NCBI GenBank assembly: GCA_963995505.1
Contig: OZ023182.1
Location: 12,082,707 to 12,146,706, forward strand
DNA: 64,000 bases
Reading direction: 5' to 3'
Source: Hypericum androsaemum
Taxonomy: Eukaryota; Streptophyta; Magnoliopsida; Malpighiales; Hypericaceae
The position numbers and the translations under genes are program-made. The notes under the pieces are model-generated. The model did not search any database and was not told the DNA's origin. It was given only the letters and a program-made list of their open reading frames with translations. Positions 52,261 to 63,789 of the stretch are shown piece by piece; the first letter of the stretch is position 1; the number at the start of each line of letters is the position of its first letter.

Positions 52261-53271
52261 ATGAATCAAACTCCCCAACGACGAAGGCGATATATCAATA
52301 GAGAATATGAAGTTGGTGAGGAACGGTTGATAAATGACTATTTTGTTAGCAGTCCAACTTATCCACCAAAGATCTTCCGACGCAGGTTTTGCATGCAAAG
52401 ATCTTTATTCATTCGTATCATGGATGTGGTTAGTGCTTCTGATGAATATTTCTAACAAAGGCCAGATGCTACAAGTAGACAAGGTCTTTTAGCATTGCAG
52501 AAATGTACTGCAGCCATACGGGTGTTAGCGTATGGGATAGCTACTGATGTCGTTGATGAATACTTGAGAATGGGTGCATCTACAACACAGTTTACTCTCA
52601 TAAAGTTCGTAAAAGCTGTCATTTCCTTCTTCGGTGACGAGTACCTGAGAAGGCCTAATGAACAAGATTTGGCAAGACTACTCTATGTTGGGGAGCAACG
52701 TGGATTCCCAGGCATGATAAGGAGTATTGACTGCATGCACTGAGAATAGAAAAATTGTCCTCTTGCATGGGCTGGTCAATATGCAGGAAGGAGTGAAAAG
52801 GCAATAATAATTTTAGAGACGGTTGCATCATATGACTTATGGATATGGCATGCTTTCTTTGGAACACCAGGTACATGCAATAATATTAATGTACTTCACC
52901 GATCTCTTATTTTTAGTGATATTTTGGAAGGCCGAGCACCAAAAGCGGATTACATCATCAACGGCCGCCAATATGATATGGCATATTATCTAACTGATGG
53001 GATATATCCTTCATGGGCTGCATTTGTCAAGTAGATTACATCTCCAACAATCCAAAAGTATAAGTTGTTCGCTGAGCATCAAGAGGCCGCTAGAAAGAAT
53101 GTGGAGCGAGCATTTGGAGTTCTACAAGCTCGTTTTGCATTCATTAAACACCCATGTCTTCTGTGGGACAAAAATTTAATAGAAAAAATAATGATAGCTT
53201 GTATCATATTGCACAATATGATAGTAGAAGATGAACACGACACATACCTCCATTATTATGATCTGACATAA
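52261..53271 (+). pseudogene. Harbinger transposase (DDE type), broken by nonsense codons
   Basis: Blocks in order: RRRRYINREYEVGEERL; RRFCMQRSLFIRIMD; CTAAIRVLAYGIATDVVDEY; FPGMIRSIDCMH (first catalytic D); ASYDLWIWHAFFGTPG; NINVLHRS; GRQYDMAYYLTDGIYPSWA (second catalytic D); EAARKNVERAFGVLQARFA (catalytic E); IIACIILHNMIVEDE-like. Stops occur after DEYF (52453), after SIDCMH (TGA 52741 and TAG 52747) and at 53032. Two of these are at tryptophan positions of the family, consistent with G-to-A change. Translation from an upstream start near 52120 is likely for the ancestor. Confidence 0.9.
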
Positions 53272-53913
53272 TTCGTCAATGACAGACCTAGAAGAAAAAT
53301 AAGGAGGGGATGATGAAGAATCTTTTCAATTTTCTACTGAACGCATCAGAAACCTATCAAACTATATGTCTGATAGGGAACAACTTTTCAATAGAGAAAC
53401 TTATAACGCTTTTAGAATTGATTTGATTGAGCATATTTAGCAATCCAATTTAATTTTTTAATAATTTCTTTAGTATTTGTAATTTATCATTTAAGCCATG
53501 TATTTGTAACCGTATTTATGTAGTACTAATTTTAAATTGTAACTAATATAATTTTTATTTTGTTAGTTTTAATTTATTCTTTTCTTAATTTATATTACGA
53601 ATTAATCATTTTCGTATACTTGTTATAAATTTATATAAACGAAAAAGATAGTAGATTAATATGTGGATGAGAGAGAAATTACTTATTTATTCTGTGACCT
53701 AGGTTGGGATGGGTTGTTATTGTGGGTAGTAAATATTTAGTTGGGTTGAGTAGGAAAAGATGAGAGAGAAATTAATATTTTATTTCGTGACCTAGGTTGG
53801 GATGGGTTGTTATTGTGGGTAGCCTAACAAACTCGCTCCCTCCTCCCCAAAAAAGTCAAAATCCCTAAAACCAAAATCAACCTCCGAACCTCCAGAGCCG
53901 CAGACGGCCAGCC

Positions 53914-55651
53914 ATGCCGGTAGGCCACGGGGGTGTTGTTCTCCATCCCCCCTCCGTCGACGGCATCAAGCTAAGCGGGGCCATGTTTTTCCCCAACTTT
54001 GGAGAATCTAGTGAGGATGTCCCCGCTTGCGGCAGTGGGTGCTTCTCCTCCTTCGTCTTCGGAGACCCCAGCGAGGATCCCTCTTTCGATGGTGGTCTCT
54101 TCAGCTGTAAGGGTCTCTTCATAGGTTCCGCCCATTCTGTCATATACAAAGATGCCCGAGGCTCAATCCTTCACTACTCTCTTCCGCCCTAAGCTCGGGT
54201 CTTGGTCAGTTGAAGGTAATTACTTCAAACCTATGATTAATGATGATCAGGTAGTAGTTGTATTGGATGATGAGTGTTCTGCTGTCTGTGAATTGTTTGG
54301 GAAGAAAGCTCTTATTCGTCGACTTGTTATGCCCAAAGGATCTAAACCATGTTCTTCCTTCGAATTTTGAAATGCCTTGACGAAGGTTTGGTCTGTCCAC
54401 GGTTGGAAGATACTACCTCTTGGGCAGGGATATTTTGGTTTTCATTTCTCTTTCGAGGCTGATCGTGATATTGTGTGGGCTCACCCGACATGGAAGCTTC
54501 CACAAGGACCTCTGAATTTACAACCTTGGGTACCGTGCTTCAAGCCTTTTTGGGTTTCTACGACCTTGGCCAAGGTATGGGTCAAGTTGTAGGTCTTGGT
54601 ATGGACCATATTTCCCGGGATATTATTTTTGGTTTGGCTGCTGCAGCAGGTTCCCCTATTCGATTGGATTTGGAGGCTCTAAATAGGTTCAATGGGGCAG
54701 ATATTCGTGTTCTCGTGGATATTGACATGTCGCAACCATGCCGGAACTAGGCTCTTTTGGAGTTGACAAGCGAAAAGGTTCTGGTAGAACTGGTGTATGA
54801 GGATCTTCCTCTCTTTTGTGACCGCTGCCAGGTACTTGGTCATAATGTGTTTAAATGTCGTAAGCTATACCCGGTTACTGATATTGCGCGACGTGTGGAG
54901 GCTACCTTAGGTAAGTGAGTAATACGCGATATGGGCGAAAAGGCTGCCCCTCATGGACGTCAACGAATTTGGGTCCAAAAGGGCGAAAGTGGTACGGCTC
55001 CTCCTACTACGAAGCCTGTAAGTGCTCATGCCCCATGCTCTTCGTCGAAAACTTCTATTTTGGTTGAGTCACAGGGCGTGCAAATCTCCAATGCCTTTAA
55101 TGCTTTTGGAAGTTGAGGAGGGCAAGATTTGTGATGCGGTTGAGAGCTTGGGGCCTATCGCAGATTCGCTTGTTTCCAACGAAGAGATTGAGACACATGA
55201 TCATGCTTTGATGGAACTTGTGGGCCAGAAATCCCCACTAGTTATTGCAGATTCGATTGCGAGTGTGGAGACGGGCCAGCTCATTGCTTTTGATGTCACG
55301 GATAACTGTTTGAGTGATCTTGAAGTTTCTAGGAAGGAAGAGGATAGAGTAAAGCTGGTTCAGTCACACGAGGAGAGCAATGCCTTGGCTTTTCTTGCTT
55401 TGGTTCCGGTTGTAAAGGATGGTGAGCCTGCTACCCTTCCTAGGATCTCTACTAGGACTCACAAACCGACTGCGAAAGCTTTGGCTTGCTCCATCTCCAA
55501 GAAAGGCCTTGTCAAAAAGGAACTTTCTCCTCTTGCAATTTTGCTTTTGAAGAAGCAAATCTCCCCTCAAAAGGATACTTTTTCAACTCTAAAGTATCAA
55601 CCGGCTCAAATATCTTTCGAAAGATTAGGTGCTATTCTCAATGTTGCCTAA
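53914..55651 (+). pseudogene. LINE ORF1 (DUF4283 and CCHC zinc knuckle), broken
   Basis: Decayed frames give, in order, a Pro/Ser/Gly-rich N-terminus; KALIRRLVMPKGSK; the DUF4283 core (GWKILPLGQGYFGFHFSFEA, DIVWAHPTWKLP, LNLQPWVPCFKPF, and DIRVLVDIDMS); a zinc knuckle (LFCDRCQVLGHNVFKCRKL, near 54815-54870); then a long hydrophilic tail. ORF1 binds LINE RNA. Stops at about 54368 and 54590, and frameshifts, break it. Confidence 0.75.
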
Positions 55652-56012
55652 CGCCTGGGTATACCTAGCAAGGGTGAACCCGCCTCTGCTCTCAACGCAA
55701 TTAAGCAGGTAGCTACAGGCTGTAGTGATGCCCGTGGATCTCGGGGCGGCTCCTCCTAAATGTACATTTGCATTTAGGTTTTGGCGCAGAGGTCAGAGTG
55801 TCATACTGCTATTAATTGTCATCCGTCGGATGGATGCTGCTCTTCTCAACAATGCGAGATTGCTTTTGCACTCGGCTTTTGGTTTGATTGCAACTGCAAA
55901 TCTTGACTTTGTGCTTAGGCGGATGTCATGAGATTCTTGTTTCATGTACATTTTTCTCGCATTCAATTTAATACAAATCTACTTATTAAAAAAAAAGTTC
56001 GTGTGCTACGTG

Positions 56013-56378
56013 ATGATGGAGTTTTTTTAAATTTAAATACTTGTGATATACGGAGTTCGTTTTCGGTAATTTATATTTTTTTGCATACATTTATATATTA
56101 GTGAGTAATATATTTCTGAATTTTCTAGGGTGGAACTATTATTCAGTTCAATTTTTTGAGGCCATTTTTGAAATGTTTAAATACTTTTATAAAAAAAATT
56201 CTCTAAAATAAATGGAGAAAAAAATTGGAGGTGGTAATAATTAATATTCTCCGCGTTTCAAGACGCAAACCGCAACTCTCATTTTGAGAAATGCAGTAGT
56301 GTGAAATTACCACCCAAGAAGATTCCAATGGAAGAAAAGGTGAAAACCTTCAAAAATCAAAAATAAAATTGTCGGTGG
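56013..56378. other. AT-rich spacer, nothing recognised
   Basis: Stop-rich AT sequence between the LINE target duplication and the tRNA-Ala fragment. Confidence 0.5.
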
Positions 56379-56428
56379 TGGAGACGCGGGGAATCGAACC
56401 CCGTGCCTCTCGCATGGGCTACGTCCCC
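56379..56428 (-). pseudogene. tRNA-Ala pseudogene with central deletion
   Basis: The minus strand reads GGGGACGTAGC, then CATGCGAGAGGCACGGGG, then TTCGATTCCCCGCGTCTCCA. Both halves of the acceptor stem, the T arm and the 3' side of the anticodon stem match plant tRNA-Ala, but about 23-24 bases (D arm, 5' side of the anticodon stem and most of the anticodon loop) are missing. It cannot fold as a tRNA. The B box is intact. Confidence 0.8.
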
Positions 56429-56929
56429 GATCTGTCATTTTTCTAAACTTTTGAATATATATTATAACATATTGAGGTAATATAATCTGTACCTGGAGTC
56501 CTTTCTTCGCCGGAAGGAGCCCACCTTTGTGGATCCAGAAATTCATGTTTGGCTCCCAACACAAATAATGACCACCGAGACATGGCCGTTGATCATCTCC
56601 TAATCACAACGGACGCAACTTGTTAAAATTACGCATTAAAACAGCACTTGGGAGACGGTGACGCTAGATTCATGGGTTCATCATTCAAATTGTAGCTGCA
56701 TAATTTAAAGTTGTGGGCGTTACAATGTCCCTCAGCTAAAGATAAAGACATGATCATTTTTCTTCCAGCTTTTGATTTGGGTCGTCGGTTCAAATGGGTT
56801 ATTGTTCCCTTGATGTAATTATTAAGAGAACCTTTTGTGATATTCTCAGAATCCGCTGCGAACAAGCAAAGCCAATGTTGGTGGCTGGAAAGGGGACACC
56901 TAGAATTGGTTCTATAGGGAGTTTACCCA

Positions 56930-57310
56930 GATGGATATTCTTTGTTTTTGGCTAAAGATTTTATGGGAATGGTGGATTGGCTATTTTGAAGAATGAATTT
57001 GGAGATGTAGAGTCAATAAGAGTGGGTCTTTTTAGGTAACTGCTGGGACATGTATGCTGCGAGTGTGGAAGATGTAGTACCCTTTTATTTTAGTAAAACT
57101 TAGTTGAAATTTAATCGAGTGTGCTAAGTCATTTGATAATATAACAAATTTAAAAAATTTTAGGAATGTGGTTAGACAAATTTTGACTTGCAATTGTACT
57201 TTGAAGGTTAATCTATTATCATTTTCTAGGAATCATATTGATGTGGAAGTGGGGGACGAGGAGAAGTGGCGTTTTACGGATTTCTATGGTTGGCACCACG
57301 GACTCCGGAA
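56930..57310 (+). pseudogene. LINE ORF2 endonuclease fragment
   Basis: Two blocks of the apurinic-type endonuclease are legible: NGGLAILKNEFGDVE (near 56970-57015) and SRNHIDVEVGDEEKWRFTDF with YGW (near 57215-57290). About 200 bp of unrelated AT-rich sequence separates them. Confidence 0.55.
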
Positions 57311-57499
57311 CTCGATATAAATTAGGATAGTTCGGAACCTGAGATGGATTAGTAAGGAGTAAGCATTTTAAAATACTTAGTAAGAAGATAGAACATAACA
57401 TATTATTTATGTCTCGTACATATGAGTGACAGAACTTAACTATCTTCAACATCATACAAGACCACAAAATGCACGATAACCATTTGATCACACAAAAAA

Positions 57500-59345
57500 A
57501 TTCACATAGTCAACAAACGGTGAGCTATAGATAGATTTAGACGTGCTACTTCCTCTCCAGCACAGGGATATCAACATGGCCATCAAATCTCTATATCCTA
57601 ATCACATACTAAGTTTATAGTAGTAAACTAGGATATCCCAGTCTATGTGCACATAGGCTAACATCCTCGGTTAGCACGAGAAAACCTGTCTATTTCTCAC
57701 CAAAAATAAACATAGCATACCTTCACAAATTGGCCCCAGGCTAGGAAACACATATTCTCTAGTTGGCCAATCATATGTGCCATATCTCTCACAGACCAAT
57801 CCAAACATGACCGATCTTATCACAAATGCACATGATCACTTCATGAACAAATTTCATATGCATGAGACACACATACTCAAGGTCTGAAACATGCACATGC
57901 ACGAAATAAAGTAAAATTTATCATGTTCTATTTGCTTACTCAAACGATTCACTCAATAGTGTTATTTTCTGAGTCTGATTATCCTTCCACTTATAACCTT
58001 CAACCGTTCTTCCAAGATGGTTTCCTTCACCAAAAGTACCTTCAGGAAGTCTTAGAGGCTCTATATAACAATTTTATTTACAAAATAAGGTCAGTTCCTC
58101 ACTTTCCCAACCAAGTTACATAACAAGCGCATGATAAGCTCAATTGCTTATAACTTCAGTAAATATCATAAATAACCCGATATCACTCCAAAACTAATTC
58201 ATTTATTCACTATAGTTCAACTCCCCTGTATGTTCTTTATAACCCAGAGTCCAAAATCAACTTAGAATCCCAAAGAATTAACTTACCATGCCTTTACACT
58301 TGAACCTCGCTCAATCCTGAACTAACTAGCCAGTCTATTTTTCAACCAAGCTTTCTGGGTGACTCCTTCTTCCAAACATGGCATATAATATATTTTTAGA
58401 AAGGTAATTAAGTTCTCTATAATTGATAAACAGACATCAAATCCTAATTCGGAGTCCAAGTAGACTTACCAAGCACCTCTTCTTCTACTAGCTCAGTTAT
58501 ATCTCCAGCAGATAGTCCGTTATTCAAAACTAATTTCACGATGACTCCTTGATCAAAATAGGAAATATAATATAGCTTTAGAAAGCTCTATGAGTTCTCT
58601 ACAATTTTTATGAGGACATGGAAGTCCAATTCGAATCTAAAAATAACTTACCAAGTACTTCTTCTTCGACCACCTCACTCGATACTCCAGTAGTCAGTAC
58701 GAAGTTCAAAACTAATTTCACACTGATTCCTTTATCACAACAAGACATATAAAATATGCTTAGAAAGTTCTTTATGTCCTTTACAACTAACCAAAATCTA
58801 ATTCGAGGCAACACACACAAAAATATGAGCAAGCTATGTGCCGTTCCACACCATCACGCAACTTGTCCAATAAACACATAATCGCATAGTCAACAAATGG
58901 TGAGCTCTAAACAAGTTTAGACGGGCCACTTCCTCTCCGACACAAGGATATCAACATGGCTATCAGATCTCCATCATCATATTCACATACTGAGTATATA
59001 GTAGTAAACTAGGATATCTCCAAACTATACACACATAAGCTAACATCCCCGGTTAGCACGGGAAAATCTGTCTATTTTTTACCAGAAACAGACATAATAT
59101 ACCCATCATATAACCAATGGCCCAAGACCATATCCAAGGGAATTGAACATGTCACACCCTTACAAATCCGTCCCAAGCTAAGAAATACATATTCTCTAGC
59201 TGCACATATACCACATATGTTACCCACCAATCCAAATATGACCAAACATATCACATAAGCACATGACCACTTTATAACCAAACTCATATGCATGAGACAC
59301 ACATACTTAAGATCTGAAACATGCACATGTACCATACAAACCAAA
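57500..59345. repeat. Two direct repeats of about 400 bp, 1.37 kb apart
   Basis: 57509-57903 and 58886-59335 share, in order, TCAACAAAYGGTGAGCT, CTTCCTCTCC, GATATCAACATGGC, AGTAGTAAACTAGGATATC, GGTTAGCACG and CATATGCATGAGACACACAT. The second copy has about 50 bp of extra sequence. With the 182-bp array between them, this looks like long terminal or subterminal repeats of an unidentified element. Confidence 0.85.
58360..58835. repeat. 182-bp tandem repeat, about 2.6 units
   Basis: Units start at 58360, 58542 and 58724 with TGAYTCCTT, then ATATAATATA and TAGAAAG, then AATTCGRA and CTTACCAAGYAC. Divergence is about 20-25 percent by eye. A more diverged unit may precede at about 58200. Confidence 0.75.
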
Positions 59346-60089
59346 GTTGTCATGATCTATAATATGCTTACACAATGAAGACCAATTTTTGGCTCGGCCA
59401 TCATCTGGATCCACCGTCCTTCCAAAAATACAAATTCCATAGCTTTGAATTCCTAGTTCAATGATCACAATAATTGGTTTAAACGTTCCTCAAATAAATG
59501 TTCCAAAACCTGTCAAATTATATCACAATAATTTATCAACAATCTCTTTTGCATGTATTTCATAGGAATATCTTCATCTTTTCAGGGACTTGCATCCTTC
59601 AGAGCTTCTTTCACGTCTGTTGGGAGTGGTGGACTGTAGGGGGATCCAAGAGTATGAGATAAGAAGATTTAGTCCCAGACACCCCATTTGGTGCATATTT
59701 CCATGCTCGGGTATCCTTAATTAAGCTCGAGGAATCAACAAACCGAGCTCCTATCCTCGTCCACCATGTCTCCGAGAGAAATCTTTTGAGTGACACAAAG
59801 TTCTAACCTTCATCCATAATCCAGTAATCAACAATCTTTTTCCCAAGTTCTACCTCCGGGATCGAGAGCCCTTCTTATAGTTCTCTCGTCCCAACAACCC
59901 AATGGTCTTGCTAAAAATTCACTTGTTGTCCATCTCTAATGGACCAATTAAGCCCTCTTGTAACTTGCCTGCAACTCTGACTAACCCAGCCCAGGTCGCA
60001 GACTTCCTCACTTCATTCAATTGACAATCTGGTGCAGTTCTCTTAACAGTATTTGCTTTCTAGGACCTTCGTCCATCATCTTCAGGCTC
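59346..60089. other. No gene recognised
   Basis: Mixed-composition sequence with one 61-codon minus-strand ORF (59611-59796) of no known family. It may belong to the LINE remnant on its right. Confidence 0.4.
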
Positions 60090-61390
60090 AGTAAGGAACC
60101 TCTAACCTAGCTTTAATAGCATGATCACGTTCATTTCATGTGCACTTCTCAACCATAATTCACCCATGCCATTTGGTCTGCATACCTCCTCCCAGCAAAC
60201 AAGGTGAATCTTCTTTGCTTTAGTTGAGTCGCCTCAAATAAACTCCTTGTTAATTCTATCCAATTTCTCGCATATGGCCACCAGAAATTGAACTGTCTGC
60301 ATAGTGTATATTGGGATGGTAGCCAATACTGATCGAACCAAAATGACCCTCCTTGCCATATTAAGTTGCTTGGCCTTCCATCCTGCGAGTTTGGATTGTA
60401 CCTTCTCTTTGAGATAACCAAATATAACCTTGGAAGCTCGTTGGTGGAGAGTCGACACATCTAAATATTTTCCCAAGTCTTTTGTGGCTTTAATCTTCAA
60501 TTCCGCTCTTAGGGTCTTGGCTAAGCTGGGAGGGACGTTACTGGAGAAATAAACTCTGGACCTGTTGTTGCTTACTTTTTTCCCCGACTATGCACAGAAC
60601 TCTTCCAGCCCCTTCTTGATTACAAGAACTTGGTCTAAGTCTGCTTCAGCAAAGAAGATGATATCATTTGCAAATAGGATGTGTGAGAGAGGGAAACTGC
60701 CCCGAACAATTTGTATTAGTTTCCATTCCTTATAAGCCACCGCCACCATAATCAGCCAAATTTTCCATACATAACAGGAATAAATATAGAGCATTGGTGA
60801 AGGGTTTGAACGAGGGTGTAATCTTTTGATTCCAAAGTACCCTTACACTCGCCCCTCCATGCATATCATAATCAATCTCAACAAAGGAGCAGGCAATCCC
60901 ACATCTTGTAGCGTAGACTCAAGAAATTTCCAATTCACCCAATCATACGCCTTCTCTAAATCAATCTTGATTGCCATCCATCTCTTACCCCTCTCTTTAT
61001 TCTCATAGAATGTAACACTTCCTGAAGTATAATGATGTTGTCTCACCTAGGAAGAAGCTGCCTTGTAATGGAGGCACCAACTTGGAATTTTCTTTTAATC
61101 CGATTTATAATCAATTCATTGAGTAGCGTGTATGGAGCATTACACAAGGTAATCTGTCTAAACTGGTTGATCACCTCTTGATCGCTATTTTTTTACAAAA
61201 GAATCAGGAGAGTTTCATTAATCTTTGGAGAGATTGTGCCCATGGCAACCTGCTTTATATCCAGGAGAGTTTCCTTGAATCCAAACCACCATTAGATTTG
61301 GACAAAGTCAATATCTCCCATCTAAGCCAATGAATATTTTTCCCATTTCCTTCCTTTGACTACCAGAATTTGACCATCAAACTGTAGAGC
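60090..61390 (-). pseudogene. LINE ORF2 reverse-transcriptase relic 1
   Basis: Minus-strand blocks: SPKINETLLILL, then VINQFRQITLCNAPYTLLNE, then WMAIKIDLEKAYDWVNWKFL (RT block 2), then PLSHILFANDIIFFAEADLD (catalytic block), then GKYLDVSTLHQRASK and AGWKAKQLNMARRVILVRSV, then KKIHLVCWEEVCRPNGMGEL in another frame. The first catalytic Asp of the F-A-D-D motif is Asn. At least four frameshifts. It is inactive. Confidence 0.8.
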
Positions 61391-62350
61391 CTCCTTTTTT
61401 GACCTCACTCAGATGGAGGGGAGGCCCAAATATTTGTCCTCCGTATGCATTTGAACTATTTGCATGATGTTTAAGATGCATCGCTCTTTTTCCTCAGTTT
61501 TCCACCCGAAAAAGTAAATGTTGGTATCCAAAAAATCTAAAAAGAGGATAGCAACTGCTTAAACTTCTTAGCTTCAATCTCATTTGCTTTACCAAAAAGC
61601 AAAGTGTCATCATCAAATAATATATGAGTTAGAGGGGGAGAATGTCTGTTAAGAGCAAAACCAAAGATATCTCTAGCAGATTTAGCCTTATTCAAAAAGT
61701 GGGCAAAAAAATCTAAAAAAGAAAGAGAATAGGAGATAAGGGATCACCTTGTCTCATGCCTATACCAGAATTAAACCATGAAAGCAGATGACCATTAAAA
61801 AGAACACATAAAGAGGTTGATCTAATACAGCTCATCACACAAGACAGCCATTTAGTTAAGTTGGATCATAAATTTCTCAAGATAATCCTAATTAACTATG
61901 TGATATACTTTTTTGAGATCCAATTTAATCGCTATTGAATTTGATTTTTTCTTTGTAGAAGTAAAAGCTTCCAAGGCAATTTAAATGTTGTCATGAATGC
62001 TACTACCTTTAACAAATGAACCCTGGCATTCAGAGATCATCTGACCCATCCAGGGACTTGGCCAGGACTTTGGAGAACATCTTATAAGCGAAATAACACA
62101 GACCAAATAGGTCGATAACCATGTATGTCAACAGGGTTTTGGAGCTTAGGAATTAAGCAAATAAAAATTCTATTAAGGTCACGGGGAACAACAAAGGAGT
62201 CCATCATGTTTTTTAACCAAAGCAAGCAGTTGAGGGACAACTATAGACCAATACTTTTGGTAAAAAGAACACCAGGAAAATTATCAGGCTCAGGTGATTT
62301 GGTTCCTCACATGTCAAAAACAACAATCTTAATTTTCACAGAGAGGCTTA
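61391..62350 (-). pseudogene. LINE ORF2 reverse-transcriptase relic 2 (a different LINE subfamily)
   Basis: Minus-strand blocks: KSPEPDNFPGVLFTKS, then RIFICLIPKLQNPVDIHGYR and PIWS, then (frameshifted) IMSCIRSTSLCVLFNGHLL, then GMRQGDPLSP, then HILFDDDTLLFGKANEIEAK. The sequence and motif wording differ from relic 1, so it is a separate LINE, ending where relic 1 begins. Many stops. Confidence 0.75.
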
Positions 62351-62781
62351 ATTAAACTACCCGTTAATTTCGGTGAAATTATAACATATGAAACTGAATT
62401 CAATTGGTCAGAGGGCAGGTGATCAGCTCAATAATTTTCCGGTCTAATTTGATAGCTTATGATTGAGATTTGTTTACTGTTGGGTGGGTAATTGTGATTT
62501 GGAGTTTTAATATGAGGAAAGGGTATATAGTAATATCATGCTACAATCTATGTGACTTATGAGAGACTAACTAGTTCCAAAAAAAAGTTCAATTTTTTAA
62601 ACTAAGTGATTAATCTAGTACGAATAAGACTTTTCAGCGTATTAAATTAAAATTTAGTGAATTTTGAAAATTTTTTCCCTTTCTAAATTTGACAAGCTGT
62701 TTGTTGTTCAAGTAACGATTCCTATTTATACGACTATGTATTTCCATTAGATAATTTTATTGAATAATCGATTGGAATGAG
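62351..62781. other. AT-rich, nothing recognised
   Basis: Stop-rich AT sequence with no repeat, gene or RNA signature that I can see. Confidence 0.5.
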
Positions 62782-62848
62782 GTCGATATGTCCGAGTGGT
62801 TAAGGAGACAGACTTGAAATCGTTGGGCTTCGCCCGCGCAGGTTCGAT
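62782..62848 (+). pseudogene. tRNA-Ser(UGA) pseudogene, 3' end lost
   Basis: It matches plant tRNA-Ser from the acceptor (GTCGATATGTCCGAGTGG) through the D arm, the anticodon loop CTTGAAA (anticodon UGA), the variable arm (GGGCTTCGCCCGCGCA) and GGTTCGA. One base is missing in the 3' side of the anticodon stem, and everything after the T loop is unrelated. It cannot form a T or acceptor stem. Confidence 0.85.
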
Positions 62849-63139
62849 ATGTTTCACTCTCGCATATAGTTGAATATTTGTGGCAACATAATCAAAAGAT
62901 AAGGGATTTAATTATAGCTTTACCCCTTCTCAAATAGTTGCAGTACTTTGAAGAAGTTTCTTGTTTCATGAGAATTACTAACCGGAAATGCATCTTTATT
63001 AAATTTGGTTGAAAAACTTGTATACATTTGTAGTTTTTCTGTGGAATATAAATTTATAATTATATCTAACTCGAATTTGGATTAGTTTATATTATTGTTG
63101 AGGTACAAAAATAATCTCAAATTATCAAGGATATCTTGA
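62849..63139. other. AT-rich spacer
   Basis: No feature seen. Confidence 0.5.
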
Positions 63140-63410
63140 GCTCTCCGGTGCGGTCTCAAAGTGACCGGGTGACCGATGACCGGCATGGTCTCAAAGTGGG
63201 TGGTGTCATCTCAGAGAGATCAATGTCGGGTGATCGATGTTCGGTATCGTCCCGAAGAGACCGGTGTCAGATGACCGGTGATTGGTGTCATCTCAAAGAG
63301 GTTGCTTCTGGTCTTGAGTTGGGTAGAAATCGATAATGGTCTTCTCTTGGTCAAGATCGATGACGGTCTCCCAATGATGGTCTCTCCTTGGTTGAGACCA
63401 GTGACGGTAG
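63140..63410. repeat. Degenerate GTGACCGRTGACCGG / GTCTCAAAG repeat
   Basis: Words such as GGTCTCAAAGTGACCGG, GATGACCGG, GTGTCATCTCAAAGAG and GGTCTCCCAATGATGGTCTC recur every 25-45 bp with drift. The ORFs over it are low-complexity shadows. Confidence 0.7.
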
Positions 63411-63789
63411 ACCACCTCAGTTTATTGTCCTTCGATGCCAAATATTCATCTTTGGTAAATTGGTGGTAACTTATGACTCGGGCATTGGATTAAGTTAGTT
63501 CTTTCGGTCATGGAAATATAGGAGAAGGACCTAGAACTTCTCAATTAACTACTTCTTTATATTCGAGGCATAACAATGTAAAAAGTCTACATCAAGGCGA
63601 GATACTGCTTCCCGCCCGCCTAGGTGATATTCCTTAGTAAAATGCTCACAACTTTCTATCCAGAGCTTAGATTGAGACGATTCAAGTTGCTCTGCGAACA
63701 AGATACAAATCTACGACTTTGTAGTTTATCATATCTTCAAATTTGAAGCGGAAGTAGGTCAAAGTGGGAGGACTCTTTGTTCCTCATGG
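63411..63789. other. No gene recognised
   Basis: Mixed composition between two repeat tracts. A CCCGCCCGCC word lies at 63611; no gene or RNA signature. Confidence 0.45.

Larger units (their letters stand above)
49812..53824 (+). mobile_element. PIF/Harbinger DNA transposon, 4013 bp, with TAA target duplication
   Basis: Inverted ends GGCTACCCACAA (left) and TTGTGGGTAGCC (right) and the 3-bp duplication TAA on both sides (49809-49811, 53825-53827) are diagnostic. It carries the two genes expected of the group, a Myb/SANT-like ORF1 and a DDE transposase, both on the plus strand and both broken by stops. A 63-bp minisatellite lies between them. Near the right end the phrase GGGATGGGTTGTTATTGTGG occurs twice, 92 bp apart, as a subterminal repeat that may bind transposase. 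Confidence 0.95.
49781..56012 (+). mobile_element. LINE (non-LTR element) with 16-bp target duplication, split by a Harbinger insertion
   Basis: The 5' flank GTTCGTGTCCTACGTA (49781-49796) and the 3' flank GTTCGTGTGCTACGTG (55997-56012) are near-identical and bracket the unit. It ends in a short A tract (55988-55996). Between them lie 15 bp of LINE 5' end, the whole Harbinger element, then LINE 5' UTR and ORF1 (53828-55996). ORF2 (endonuclease and reverse transcriptase) is absent, so it is an internally deleted, non-autonomous copy. The two mismatches in the duplications suggest a moderately old event. Confidence 0.72.

Noticed and set aside
62782..62848. Functional tRNA-Ser gene
   Set aside because: One anticodon-stem base and the whole 3' end are missing.
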